Shown: in pieces, positions 47,870 to 59,400 of the stretch
How positions within the stretch are numbered: position 1 is the stretch's first letter
Layout: each line of letters opens with the position of its first letter
Made by a program: the position numbers and the translations under genes
Assembly: GCA_963514095.1 (NCBI GenBank)
Contig: OY741280.1
Coordinates: 20,494,554 to 20,558,553, forward strand
Direction: 5' to 3'
Length of the DNA stretch: 64,000 bases
From: Eutrigla gurnardus
Taxonomy: Eukaryota; Chordata; Actinopteri; Perciformes; Triglidae
Notes under the pieces: model-generated
Told to the model about the DNA's origin: nothing
Databases searched by the model: none
Seen by the model: only the letters and a program-made list of their open reading frames with translations

Positions 47870-49878
47870 TTCTTCTTCTTCTGCTACTTCTTTAGTTAAG
47901 GCAGACTAGACGCAGCTTTGGCGAATTACTGCCCCTACAGTTTGTTATTAAGAACTGCATCAAATCCTTTTGTACAATCCTGTTTTGTGAAGATAATCCA
48001 CAAATTTCTTTGTTTTAACCCAAGAATCGAGATTTAGATGTGTGCGCATGTTAAAAACAGTTTCCCCATCTGCTCCAAGTTTCTTGAAGAGAGTCCTTCT
48101 CTGACTGGAGTATATTTTGCCCTGGAGTAGTACATGTTTCACTGTCTCACTATCTCCACACTCACATTTGCCATCAGGATGTTTACCAATCAGAGCCAAC
48201 CCACTCCTCAGCCTACAGTGTCCAAGTCTCAGTCTTGAGATTACTACAGAGTCTTTCCTACTGCACCTGTAAGTGCACTCGGCTTTACTTATGCTTTCCT
48301 GCACTGAAAAATATGCCCTTCCTTTCCTTTCCTTCTCCTAAGACTTTTGCCACTTTTCTTTTAGATACCTGTTTATTCTTTCACTATACTCTGGTGCCCC
48401 ATATTGCAAATTTATTTGCACACTTTTTATCAGGTCTGGACTTGGATTTAGCTTCTTTTATCGTAGTTAAGGTTGCTGTTGAATCACTGCATATGATTGA
48501 ATTTCCCTGTTTATTGTCCTCAACCCATCTTAATGCCAACAGAACTGCCACCATTTCTACTGTGAAGACTGACATATGATTTGATATTCTATATCCTTTT
48601 TTATATCCGATTTCAGGTATGCTAATACCAACTGCCACTTTCCCACTCTCATGATCTTTTGACCCATCTGTATAAATTTGTAGGTGGTTTCCCCATTTTA
48701 GTTGCTGCCAGACTTTTACCTCCTTTACTACGACCTCTGACATCCTTGATTTTATTCAAAAGCTTTAGGTCAACAATGGGATCTGGAACCAACCATGAAG
48801 CCACAGCTGGACGACACACACTTATGTCCACAATTCCAATTTCCTGCGCCACAGATTTGAATTTTTCTCCAAAATTACTTTTAGTCCTTTTTGATGTTCC
48901 CATACACTCCCAATGTTCACAATGTTCAATGTTTTTGTTGGTTACATTGCATTTTGTCCTTTGAGCTTCATTAAATATCTCAAACCAAGTTTATGTCTCC
49001 TGATTTCTAACGGCATCTCCCCCATTTCTATCAGTAATGCTGATATTGGAGTTGTACTGAATGCTCCACAGCACACTCTTAGGGCTTCTGCTTGGACGAT
49101 GTCAAGTTTACTGATCAATGAAGGAGCTGCTGATCCATAAACCATACTTCCATAGTCAATAGCTGATCTTATCATTGCTCTGTAAATCATCATTATTGAT
49201 TCTCTATCAGCCCCCCAGTCTGACCCAGCCACACACCTAAGGACATTCATTATTTCCCCACACTTCAACGAAACCATTTCAACTTGTTTTTTCCCTGTCA
49301 CCCTTTCGTCCAGCCACATTCCTAAAAATTTAAAATACTTGACTTTTTCAAGATTATTATTATACAATTGTATTTGCTGTGTCAGCATACTTTTCTTATT
49401 TCCAAACACCATATATTTAGTTTTATCTATAGACATTTTAAAACCCCAATCATTAGCCCACTCAGTCACTTTCTCTAAAGCACCTTGAATTTGGTCAAAC
49501 AGGTAGGGGAGGTTCCTCCCTCCCTTCCAGACAGCCCCATCATCTGCAAATAATGAAAAACCAAATCCTTTCCCCACTCTACTAAACACGCCGTTAACCA
49601 GAATATTAAAAAGAAGTGGACTTATCATGCTTCCTTGAGGGGTTCCATTCTCCACCTCAAACTCATCTGAAAGTTCATTTCCAATTCTCACTTGAATTGA
49701 TCGGTTACATAAAAAGTTCTTGATCCAGTTAAACATTCTCCCTCTGATTCCAACATCATAAAGTGCAATTAATAACCCTTCCCTCCAAAGCATGTCATGC
49801 TTTTTCAATATCCAGAAAGACTGCTACAACTGCTTCCTTATTTGCGATGGCTTTCCTTATGTCCATGTCTAAACTTTA
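47870..49878 (-). mobile_element. I-group LINE, copy 6
   Basis: Same 3' junction and 5' breakpoint as copies 1 and 2, but it keeps the RNase H TDGSK motif (48384-48743). RT and RNase H are in different frames (48942-49808, 48649-48903, 48384-48743), and the Cys-rich tail is at 47960-48304. Confidence 0.85.
48942..49808 (-). pseudogene. LINE reverse transcriptase, copy 6
   Basis: 288 codons with GTPQGSMISPLLF and FADD. Small indels near 48925 and 49797 cut it off from both the RNase H and the FLDIEKAYD region. Confidence 0.82.
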
Positions 49879-50877
49879 CTCCACACAGAAGAACCTGAAC
49901 CACCATGCAGCTGATGATTCTGATTACTATTCCCTAATTCTAATAATAAAGAAAATGATAAAAAAAAAAAACTATCCATCAAATTCTTCCTATTCGTCAC
50001 TGAGACAGAAATTAATAACACCATATCTCATGGATTATTTCCCAACTTAACTTCCCTGAGACTCAGTGTCAACAGTATTTATCAAAAGCCTTTAAACTTA
50101 TAGTTAAGATATAGATATCTCATCAATGAGATCAAATATATTTCCTGTATTTAACGGTAGGGCGTGGAAAGAGACGACTCAAAGGATTAATTCTCTGGAT
50201 TTATTTCTGTGTATCAGAAGAGGTGATGCACAGCAAGATCCTTTCCATAAGAAACGTAAATAAAAACATTAAAGAATAAGTTGTGCTGTAATGATGGCGC
50301 AGACACAGACCTGGCATTCATCCACTTTATTTGCATCAATGCAGATGTACCAGACAGAGATGTACACTTACAATATATTGACAGGACCGTGCTCACAGAG
50401 ATCCAAAAAGCACAAGTATGCATTTCTACCAGACAACAATTATGTGATCATATAATAGCACAAATAAGAACATCAGAAGTCAAAAATATTTAAGAAATCA
50501 AATAAATCATCAAAAATACGTCATGAAAACTAATAATTATAAAAATACATAGAAAAAGTAGGAATCAGTCAAAGATACTGGCCTAACATTTTAGGAATCC
50601 AGCCTGGTTTATCTGTATATTAACCACAATCATGAGCGTGTTCTAGTCCTGCTCTGTGTTAAGTGTCCAGAGATAACTTCTGTTTTGATATGACACAATG
50701 AATAAAATGTTATTGGGGGGGTTTAGCTCAGGAGGTAGAGCGCTCGAATGGCAATCGCAAGATTGCCGGTTCGATCCCCAGCTCCTCCTAGCTGAGTGCC
50801 TGGTGTCCCTGAGCACCTGCACTTCCATCTTCTTCTCCTGCAAATCTAGATAGCACAGTGCAAATGTCACTTCATTG
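49879..50877 (-). other. 3' flank / probable 3' UTR of gene 6
   Basis: Conserved block with the SINE-like insert at 50715-50816. It carries a small local duplication around GATGTACCAGACAGAGATGT (~50344). Confidence 0.6.
50715..50816 (+). mobile_element. tRNA-derived SINE-like insert, unit 6
   Basis: Same site and sequence as in units 1 and 2, reading GAATGGCAATCG at the variable point. Confidence 0.65.
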
Positions 50878-52654
50878 CTATTGTTGATTAACCGTCAACG
50901 GCTGGACTCCTATGTAACTGAAAGGTTTTTCTCCTGTATGAGTTCTCATGTGTGTCTTCAGATTTCCATTTACAGTGAAACATTTACCACACACTGAGCA
51001 GCTGAAAGGTTTTTCTCCTGTATGAGTTCTCATGTGTTTCTTCAGAGTGCCATTCACAGTGAAACCTTTACCACACACTGAGCAGCTGAAAGGTTTTTCT
51101 CCTGTATGAGTTCTCATGTGTGTCTTCAGAGTACTATTTTCAGTGAAACCTTTACCACACACTGAGCAGCTGAAAGGTTTTTCTCCTGTATGAGTTCTCA
51201 TGTGTCTCTTCAGATGTGCATTTATAGTGAAACCTTTACCACACACTGAGCAGCTGAAAGGTTTTTCTCCTGTATGAGTTCTCATGTGTCTCTTCAGAGT
51301 ACCATTTTCAATGAAACGTTTACCACACACTGAGCAGCTGAAAGGTTTTTCTCCTGTATGAGTTCTCATGTGTTTCTTTAGATTTCCACAGAAATTGAAT
51401 TGTTTCCAACACTGAGAGCAGTTAAATGGTTTCTTACCAGTTCTACATCTGAAATCACTGTCAGAATGATTTTTCAAAGCTGTTAAACCTGACCGAGGTT
51501 CTCTGGTCTCCTGCCAATCAGCACTGTCATCAGTCTGAGGTTCAGAAGAGTCTCCAGTCTTGTCATCAGTCTCAGGTTCAGAAGAGTCTCCAGTCTTGTC
51601 ATCAGTCTCAGGTTCAGAAGAGTCTCCAGTCTTGTCATCAGTATCTGTTTGTAAATGTGAATCTGAGTTCCTGGCAGGTTCTGGTCCCCCACAGTCCTCT
51701 TCATCAGCTTCTGTTTCCATCTGTTCAGTTGAGTCTCTGGCTGCAGCTGAAACCAGCCCTGAGGACTGAGGTTTCTCTTCATCTTCTTCACTCTTAACAG
51801 GGACAACAGTCAACGGGAACTTGATACCAACCTCCTCCAGGACTCGATGCTTCTCTCCTTGCTGACTGGTCCAGAGTTCTTCCTGTTCTCCTTTAATGTG
51901 TAGGGGGTCTGGGTCCTCCCGGTCCAGACTGGAGCTCCAGTCCTGCTGCTCAAAGGGAACCTCTTCTTTAGTCACCAACAGCTGCTGGACGTCTGCAGGA
52001 AAACAATAAACACACATACAGAATATAGAGACGTTTCAAACAGCTGAACAATCAGTCACCAGTACACTGTTTTTTTTTCTGAAACCAAACAGGCAGACAG
52101 ACACAAACTGCAAAAATATAATGCACCAGCAGTAATGCAGTCATCAGTAGCTTGAGATGAATACATTTGTTACAGTTTTTCATAATTGTTAATAACTTGA
52201 AACCTTCCAACCTTTCATCTAAACTGTAAACATAAAACCCAGTTTTCAATCTACATTCACAAAACCTCTGATTCTTCTGGATAAATCAAACCATCACATA
52301 CTGACTGTAATTGTGTTTAACTTCTGCAGCCTGTGGTCAGCATAATGCATCAAAAGTAAACGTTTTGGTCCTATGCGTGTTGCATGTTACCTCCTGTCAC
52401 ACGTTAACGCAACTCATATTAGAACACTGCCATACCTAACGTATAAAAAGTAAGCACCAACCTGCTCTGTGTAACCGGACTTCAGGCAGGAAAACAGCGT
52501 CCAGTTGCTTCCGCTGTCGCTCGTTCTCCTCTTTAGAACGAGAAAGTTCCTCCTCGTATTCTGCTACCGTTCTTTCAAACAGCCCAAATATCTCTTCAGC
52601 AGCCGCACTTAGTCGCTGCTCCACCAAAGCTCTCATCACTTGGACTTTACTCAT
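50878..52654 (-). CDS. C2H2 zinc-finger protein, gene 6 (6 fingers)
   Basis: Exons 52654-52462 and 51992-50878 with a 469-bp phase-1 intron give 435 residues. The acidic region with three repeats and the fingers ENGTLKRH, INAHLKRH, ENSTLKTH and VNGTLKKH place it with genes 1 and 2. Its first finger helix (FCGNLKKH) differs, and its last finger (VNGNLKTH) is of the gene 3 type, so it looks like a mosaic. It has a regular TGEKPF where genes 1 and 2 have TREKPF, and the complete tail SYIGVQPLTVNQQ. Its exon 1 has a KQLDAV variant. Probable nuclear DNA-binding regulator. Confidence 0.88.
51530..51648 (-). repeat. 36-bp coding minisatellite, gene 6 (3 copies)
   Basis: Three acidic repeats, as in genes 1 and 2. 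Confidence 0.8.
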
Positions 52655-52714
52655 TTTCCCACGACGAGAGAGACGGTTTGACTCCACACAAACTCCGTCA
52701 AAATCTGTTTCCAG

Positions 52715-52939
52715 CTAGCATGCTAAGCTAACTAGCTTAGCTTCGTAGGCTCTCGGGAGATGATTCAGAGTTAAAACATTCAGAATAAAAGGTGAAGAGT
52801 ACAAAGTCCATCCAGACATGTTTATCCAGACACACAGAGACTCTGATGGATCAGTACTGGTGAAGCTAACAGACACTTTCTCAACACCACGAAGGAACTC
52901 TTCTACTGAAACCAGGCGCCATTGTTGAAAAGAGAACAT
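52715..52939 (-). other. Conserved upstream ORF, gene 6
   Basis: 74 codons, MFSFQQWRL type with WINMSGW, intact. Confidence 0.55.
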
Positions 52940-52954
52940 CCGGGTGCGCAGCGA

Positions 52955-53429
52955 CTTCTTCTTCTTTAGTTAGGCAGACTAGACGCAGCTTTGGCGTAAT
53001 GCTGCCCCTACAGTTTGTTATTAACAACTACATCAAATCCTTTTGTACAATCCTGTTTTGTGAAGATAATCCACCAATTTCTTTGTTTTAACCCAAGAAT
53101 CGAGATTTAGATGTGTGCGCATGTTAAAAACAGTTTCCCCATCTGCTCCAAGTTTCTTGAAGAGAGTCCTTCTCTGACTGGAGTATATTTTGCCCTGGAG
53201 TAGTACATGTTTCACTTTCTCATTATCTCCACACTCACATTTGCCATCAGGATGTTTACAAATCAGAGCCAACCCACTCCTTAGCCCACAGTGTCCAAGT
53301 CTCAATCTTGAGATCACTACAGAGTCTTTCCTACTGCACCTGTAAGTGCACTCGGCTTTACTTATGCTTTCCTGTACTGAGAATATGAGTCTTATATATA
53401 AGACTTTTGCCACTTTTCTTTTAGAGACC
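52955..53429 (-). mobile_element. I-group LINE 3' fragment, copy 7
   Basis: 3' UTR plus Cys-rich C-terminal frame (from 53033), cut at the LTR like copies 3 and 4. Confidence 0.8.
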
Positions 53430-53828
53430 TGTATTACGGCTAAGCTGGACCAAATATAAAAACTACTAGCCGCGGTGGGCTGAACACGGGAGAAATTGTT
53501 GACGAGCACACTTCGTTTTATTCTTGCTCTCGAAGCACCTTTATTTTCATATCACGGCAGCGTACATAAGGTCCAACTGTTTACAAACGTCCGTACAAGG
53601 TTAATAAGGTAGGACTAAGTGAAGCACAATGTGATGTGACAGCGTAGCGGTCAACAGAAAATTTCACCCCCGTGGCTCACCCCACGCCATGTTCAGACGC
53701 CAACTGATGAAATCAGGTGAGTGCAATTACAAGTAACCACGGATCACACGCCCACAGTGACACACCCCTACCCACGCACCAATGCAGTGTCCACATCCAC
53801 AACCAAAGACTTACATACGGATCCTACA
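53430..53828 (-). mobile_element. Second solo LTR of the BEL/Pao family
   Basis: 399 bp. It matches the other LTRs except for an ~8-bp loss in the CACACACA stretch near 53807. Same junctions on both sides as 16801-17207. Confidence 0.85.
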
Positions 53829-54687
53829 ACCGCCACCAACCGGAGAAAAACTCCATACAGAAGAACCTGAACCACCATGCAGCTGATGATTCTGATTACT
53901 ATTCCCTAATTCTAATAATAAAGAAAATGATAAAAAAAAAAGCTATCCATCAAATTAGTCATATTCGTCACTGAGATAGAAATTAATAACACCATATCTC
54001 ATGGATTATTTCCCAACTTAACTTCCCTGAGACTCGGTGTCTATAGCATTTATCAAAAGCCTTTAAGTTTAAAGTTAAGATATAGATATCTCATCAATGA
54101 GATCAAATATATTTCCTGTATTTAACGGTAGGGCGTGGAAAGAGACGACTCAAAGGATTATTTCTCTGGATTTATTTCTGTGTATCAGAAGAGGTGATGC
54201 ACAGCAAGATCATTTCCATAAGACACGTAAATAAAAACATTAAAGAATTAGTTGTGCTGTAATGATGGGGCAGACACAGACCTGACATTCATCCACTTTA
54301 TTTGTATCAATGCAGATGTACACTTACAATATATTGACAGGACCGTGTTCACAGAGATCCAAAAAGCATAAGTATGCATTTCTATCAGACAACAATTATG
54401 TGATCATATAATAGCACAAATACGAACATCAGAAATACAAAATACGTCATGAAAACTAATAATTATACAATAGAAAATGTAGGAATCAGTCAAAAATACT
54501 GGCCTAACATTTTAGAAATCCAGGCTGGTTTATCTGTATATTAACCACAATCATGAGCGTGTTCTAGTCCTGCTCTGTGTTAAGTATCCAGAGATAACTT
54601 CTGTTGTTATATGACACAATGAATAAATTGTTATTGAGTGAAACCTGTCACTTCCATCTTCTTCTGCCGCAAATCTAGATAGCACAG
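53829..54687 (-). other. Gene 7 3' flank, distal piece
   Basis: The conserved block up to the inserted LTR. It has small deletions near 54435 and no SINE insert. Confidence 0.6.
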
Positions 54688-55183
54688 TGTTGGGGTTGTA
54701 GCAGGAGCAGATTTGGTTATCAACAGTTAACTATCAATATCAATATGATTATCGGTATTAATAATTATATTTAATATATTATCATGATATAATCATGAAT
54801 AAACAGGGCACCACCCTGGGATCAGGGAAAAGATAACCTAAAACTGTATTCAGTCTCAATATAAAGGTTTTATACTCACATGCCAATCATCGTGATCATT
54901 GGCATAGAAGCATAAAAACAATCTAACAATTAAAAAGGTGTGAAATTTAAGCACTAGCCTTCACAACCTGCTGTTATCCAGTGACATATACACAACAAGC
55001 ACAAGAGACCGCTAGTTATAATATAATAAGATTTATTAAAATCAGTAGTAATGATCACAATCAATAACACTGCAATTAACAAAGCCTTATTACCTAACTA
55101 CCTAACACACAAAGCTAAGCTTAAACAAAGGGAGATACACACGTGGAGTGTGTGTGTGCGTATGTGTGTGCGTGCGTGCGTGT

Positions 55184-55233
<50 letters not shown>

Positions 55234-56348
55234 CTATGGGCGGCCACCAGATGGAGCTATTCCTCGCAGCGTTCAGGGGCGGAGCCACTGAGGTCCAATG
55301 GAGTAGGAGAGAGAGAGAGAGATGGCCGTATGTAGCCACCAGATGTTATGTCCCTAGCGTCCGCTGGGAACAGCTGGCTTAGGGCACGTGTGTGCGGCGT
55401 GTATGTGTGTGTGTTAGCGGGACACAAACAAAGAGAGAGAGGATGCGCGAGCGATATTCGGAGGGACAGAAAGCGTGCCGCTATCACACGGGCTCGCGTG
55501 AATGAACTGGCGTTTATTCCGCGAGACCGGTCTTTTAACTGATAGTAGAGGCTTTCTCAACTTGCGAATATGGCGGAGGTTAGTCGAAAACACTGTTACA
55601 GAAATCAACCCAGCTGCGTGGGTACACGATCAGTATTCAAATACAGCAGCACATGAACAAACGGACTCGGCGATCCGCGATCAGAACTTAAAACACATTA
55701 ACAAGAATTACAAGCATATCCTACACTATCACTTATGTCTCTGTCCAGACTGATAGCCTCTTACTGGTATCGTTGCGTAAGACGATGACGGCGTTCCGTA
55801 ACGGTGGTAGTTCGTGAGTCCCCGGCGTCAGCGGGGGACGTGATGAGTCGGCTTCGTCCAGACGAGAGCGGAGCGGGTTTCCTCTCGTTGATCAAACTCA
55901 AATAAAGAAAACAGTTGGTGTTTCCTCCTTCCACGAGCGGCGATATAACTGCGGCTTGGCGATTTAGTCAGCCTACTTCAGACAGCGTCTGGTAGCTGGA
56001 AGGCAGGAACCGGCTTGGTTCCTCTTGTTGCAGCGGTGCGCTGCAGGAGGGGGTCGCCTCCCGTTGCAACGTGGTGTTGCGCCGGTTGTAGGAAGAGACG
56101 CCAGAGTAGGAGTCGGAGTAAGAGTGAGTAAGAGAGCGTTCTCCAGGCGGCTTCGGTTTATAAAGCTCAGGCCGCTCCAGGGGACCCCCCGGGGTTCCCT
56201 GAAGATTGTCAGCCAATAGGCATCAGTTGTGTGGCGTTGCATCTCTCACCTGGGTGAGATGTGAAACTAAAATGGCGGTGTAGTTTTTAACCCCCTTTGT
56301 CCTGTTGTCCTGGCCGCATGGTGTAGTCCTAACGGTTAGGTCCCAACA
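54688..56348 (-). mobile_element. Long solo LTR with ACAG target duplication
   Basis: A 1661-bp block TGTTGGGG...GGTCCCAACA with ACAG at 54684-54687 and 56349-56352; the empty site GCACAGTGCAAA is seen in other units. The minus strand has TATAAA at 56157-56162 and AATAAA at 55032-55037. No gene. Gypsy or ERV origin is not resolved. Confidence 0.75.
55149..55230. repeat. TG/CG and GA microsatellites in the LTR
   Basis: A TGTGTG/CGTGCG stretch is followed by an uninterrupted (GA)n run of ~46 bp. Confidence 0.9.
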
Positions 56349-56424
56349 ACAGTGCAAACTTCACTTCATTGCTATAGATGATTAACCATCAACGGCTGGA
56401 CTCTTATGTAACTTAAAGTTTTTC

Positions 56425-59400
56425 TCATGTATGAGTCATCATGTGTCTGTTCAGAGAACTATTTAGAGTGAAACATTTACCACACACTGAGCAGCTGAAA
56501 GGTTTTTCTCCTGTATGAGTAATCATGTGTCTCTTCAGAGTACAATTTTCAGTGAAACATTTACCACACACTGAGCAGCTGAAAGGTTTTTCTCCTGTAT
56601 GAGTTCTCATGTGTCCCCTTAAATCATACATTCTAATGAAACCTTTACCACACACTGAGCAGCTGAAAAGTGTTTCTCCTGTATGAGTTCTCATGTGTCC
56701 CTTAAGAGTATCATTTACAGTGAAATCTTTACCACACACTGAGCAGCTAAAAGGTTTTTCTCCTGTATGAGATCTCATGTGTTTCTTCAGATTTCCATTT
56801 ACAGTGAAACCTTTACCGCACACTGAGCATCTGAAAGGTTTTTCTCCTGTATGAGTTCTCATGTGTGTCTTCAGAGAACTATTTATAGTGAAACGTTTAC
56901 CACACACTGAGCAGCTGAAAGGTTTATCTCCTGTGTGAGTTCTAATGTGTCCCCTTAAATCATACATTTTAATGAAACCTTTACCACACACGGAACAACT
57001 GAAAGGTTTTTCTCCTGTATGAGTTCTCATGTGTCTCTTTAGATTTCCACGGATGTTAAATTGTTTCCAACACTGAGAGCAGTTAAATGGTTTCTTACCA
57101 GTTCTACATCTAAAATCACTGTCAGGATCATTTTTCAAAGCCTTTGAAACTGACCGAGGTTCTCTGGTCTTCTGCCAATCAGCACTGTCATCAGTCTCAG
57201 GTTCAGAAGAGTCTCCAGTCTTGTCATCAGTCTCAGGTTCAGAAGAGTCTCCAGTCTTGTCATCAGTCTCAGGTTCAGAAGAGTCTCCAGTCTTGTCATC
57301 AGTATCAGGTTCAGAAGAGTCTCCAGTCTTGTCATCAGTATCTGCTTGTAAATGTGAATCTGAGTTCCTGGCTGGTTCTGGTCCCCCACAGTCCTCTTCA
57401 TCAGCTTCTGTTTCCACCTGTTCAGTTGAGCCTCTGGCTGCAGCTGAAACCAGCCCTGAGGACTGAGGTTTCTCTTCATCGTTGTCTTCTTCACTCTTAA
57501 CACGGACAAGAGTCAACGGGAACTTGATACCAACCTCCTCCAGGCCTAGATGCTTCTCTCCTTGCTGACTGGTCCAGAGTTCTTCCTGTTCTTCTTTAAT
57601 GTGTGGGGGGTCTGGGTCCTCCTGGTCCAGACTGGAGCTCCAGTCCTGCTGCTCAAAGGGAACCTCTTCTTTAGTCACCAACAGCTGCTGGACGTCTGCA
57701 GGAAAACAATAAACACACATAAAGAATATAGAGATGTTTCAAACAGCTGAACAATCAGTCACCAGTACACTGTTTTTTTTCTGAAACAGAACAGGCAGAC
57801 AGACAACCTGCAAAAATAAAATGCACCAGCAGTAATGCAGTCATCAGTAGCTTGAGATGAATACATTTGTTACAGTTTTTCATAATTGTTGAAATTGAAA
57901 CCTTCCAACCTTTCATCTAAACTGTAAACACAAAACCAGGTTTTCAAACTACACTCAGCATCAATGAAAACTTAACACTTACAATACCACTCTAGTTTTA
58001 GCTCAGAGTTTAGTATTTGTATTTACTACTCATACTTGAGTAGTAATGAGCCAAACAAGTGAAATCTGGGTGGTTGTTTTGCCATTGACCTACGGTCACA
58101 CCTGACTGCACTTGCTTTGTAATTAGAGCAATGTCGTTGTGCTTGTTGTGTTTGCTGCCAATCCTGTGAGTTTTTGGGATTGGTTCTTGTTCTCTATAAA
58201 AAGCCATGTTGAAAAAATGACTTTTCATTGTCCTGGATGCCATTATGCCTCGCCTATCAGAGAACGACCGACATCGAGCTTTGGGTCTGTTGGAGGGTGG
58301 ACTGTCGATTCGACAGGTGGCCCATAGAATGGGTTGTTCTCCACCCACAATAATGAACTTGAGACGCCGGTTCAACGAAACCCAGTCTGTGAGGGATAGA
58401 GCACGTCCTGGACGCGAAAGAGTGACGACTGAGGCCGACGACCGTTACATTGTGATGCAGCACCTGCGGGACAGGTTCCAGACAGCTGCCCAGACGGCTG
58501 CAGAGACTCCAGGCAGGCACCAACCAAGCATGAGTACCAGTACTGTACGTCAGCGCCTGCATTCTGCCAACTTAGCGGCCAGAAGACCCAATATTGGACC
58601 TGTCTTGACCAATGAACGTCGCCAGAATCGTGTGGAATGGGCTCGGCGCCACCTACCCTGGACTCAGGCACACTGGCGTGGAGTCCTCTTATCTGATGAG
58701 TCCAGATTCTGTCAGTACAGGAGCGACGGACGTCAGCGGGTATGGCGCCGCCCTGGGGAGAGGTATGCATAGTGCTGCATGCGTCAGCGCGATCGACTGG
58801 GTGGTGTGGGTGTTATGGTGTGGGCTGGCATCTCTGCCAACCATAAAACCCCACTGGTCATTAGGGATGTCCCGATCCAGCTTTTTGCACTTCCGATCCG
58901 ATACCGATATTGTAGCTTTTAGTATCGGCCGATACCGGCCGATCCAAGCATGTATTAAAGATTAAAGATATTTACTTAATTTGTTGTCAGACTCATGTTG
59001 AAAAGGGTTTTACTCTTAAGAACAACTAGCCAACTTAATTAGGTTAGTTTGAATAATCCACAATGGTTGGTAATGAGAAGCTGACCTCTTTATTCTTAAC
59101 AGGGTTAAATAAACACAAAATACACTAAATAATAAATAGTCAATCTTACCGCTTTACCACCACGCTTGACTTTATTGTGGCAAGTATTGCACTCCGCATC
59201 TTCGTCTTTTTCGTCTTTTAGGGTAAAATAATCCCACACAGCTGACATTTTTATCGATAACTTTAAATTCTTAGTGGGACATCAGTGTTTCCACTAGAAT
59301 TTTTTTCAGGCCCGGTGGTACCCACCGAAAAAAACCCTAAACAGACGAGACGCGTAGGATGGTGTTTTGGTGCAGTTGGATTAAGTCAGGTGGCACAGCA

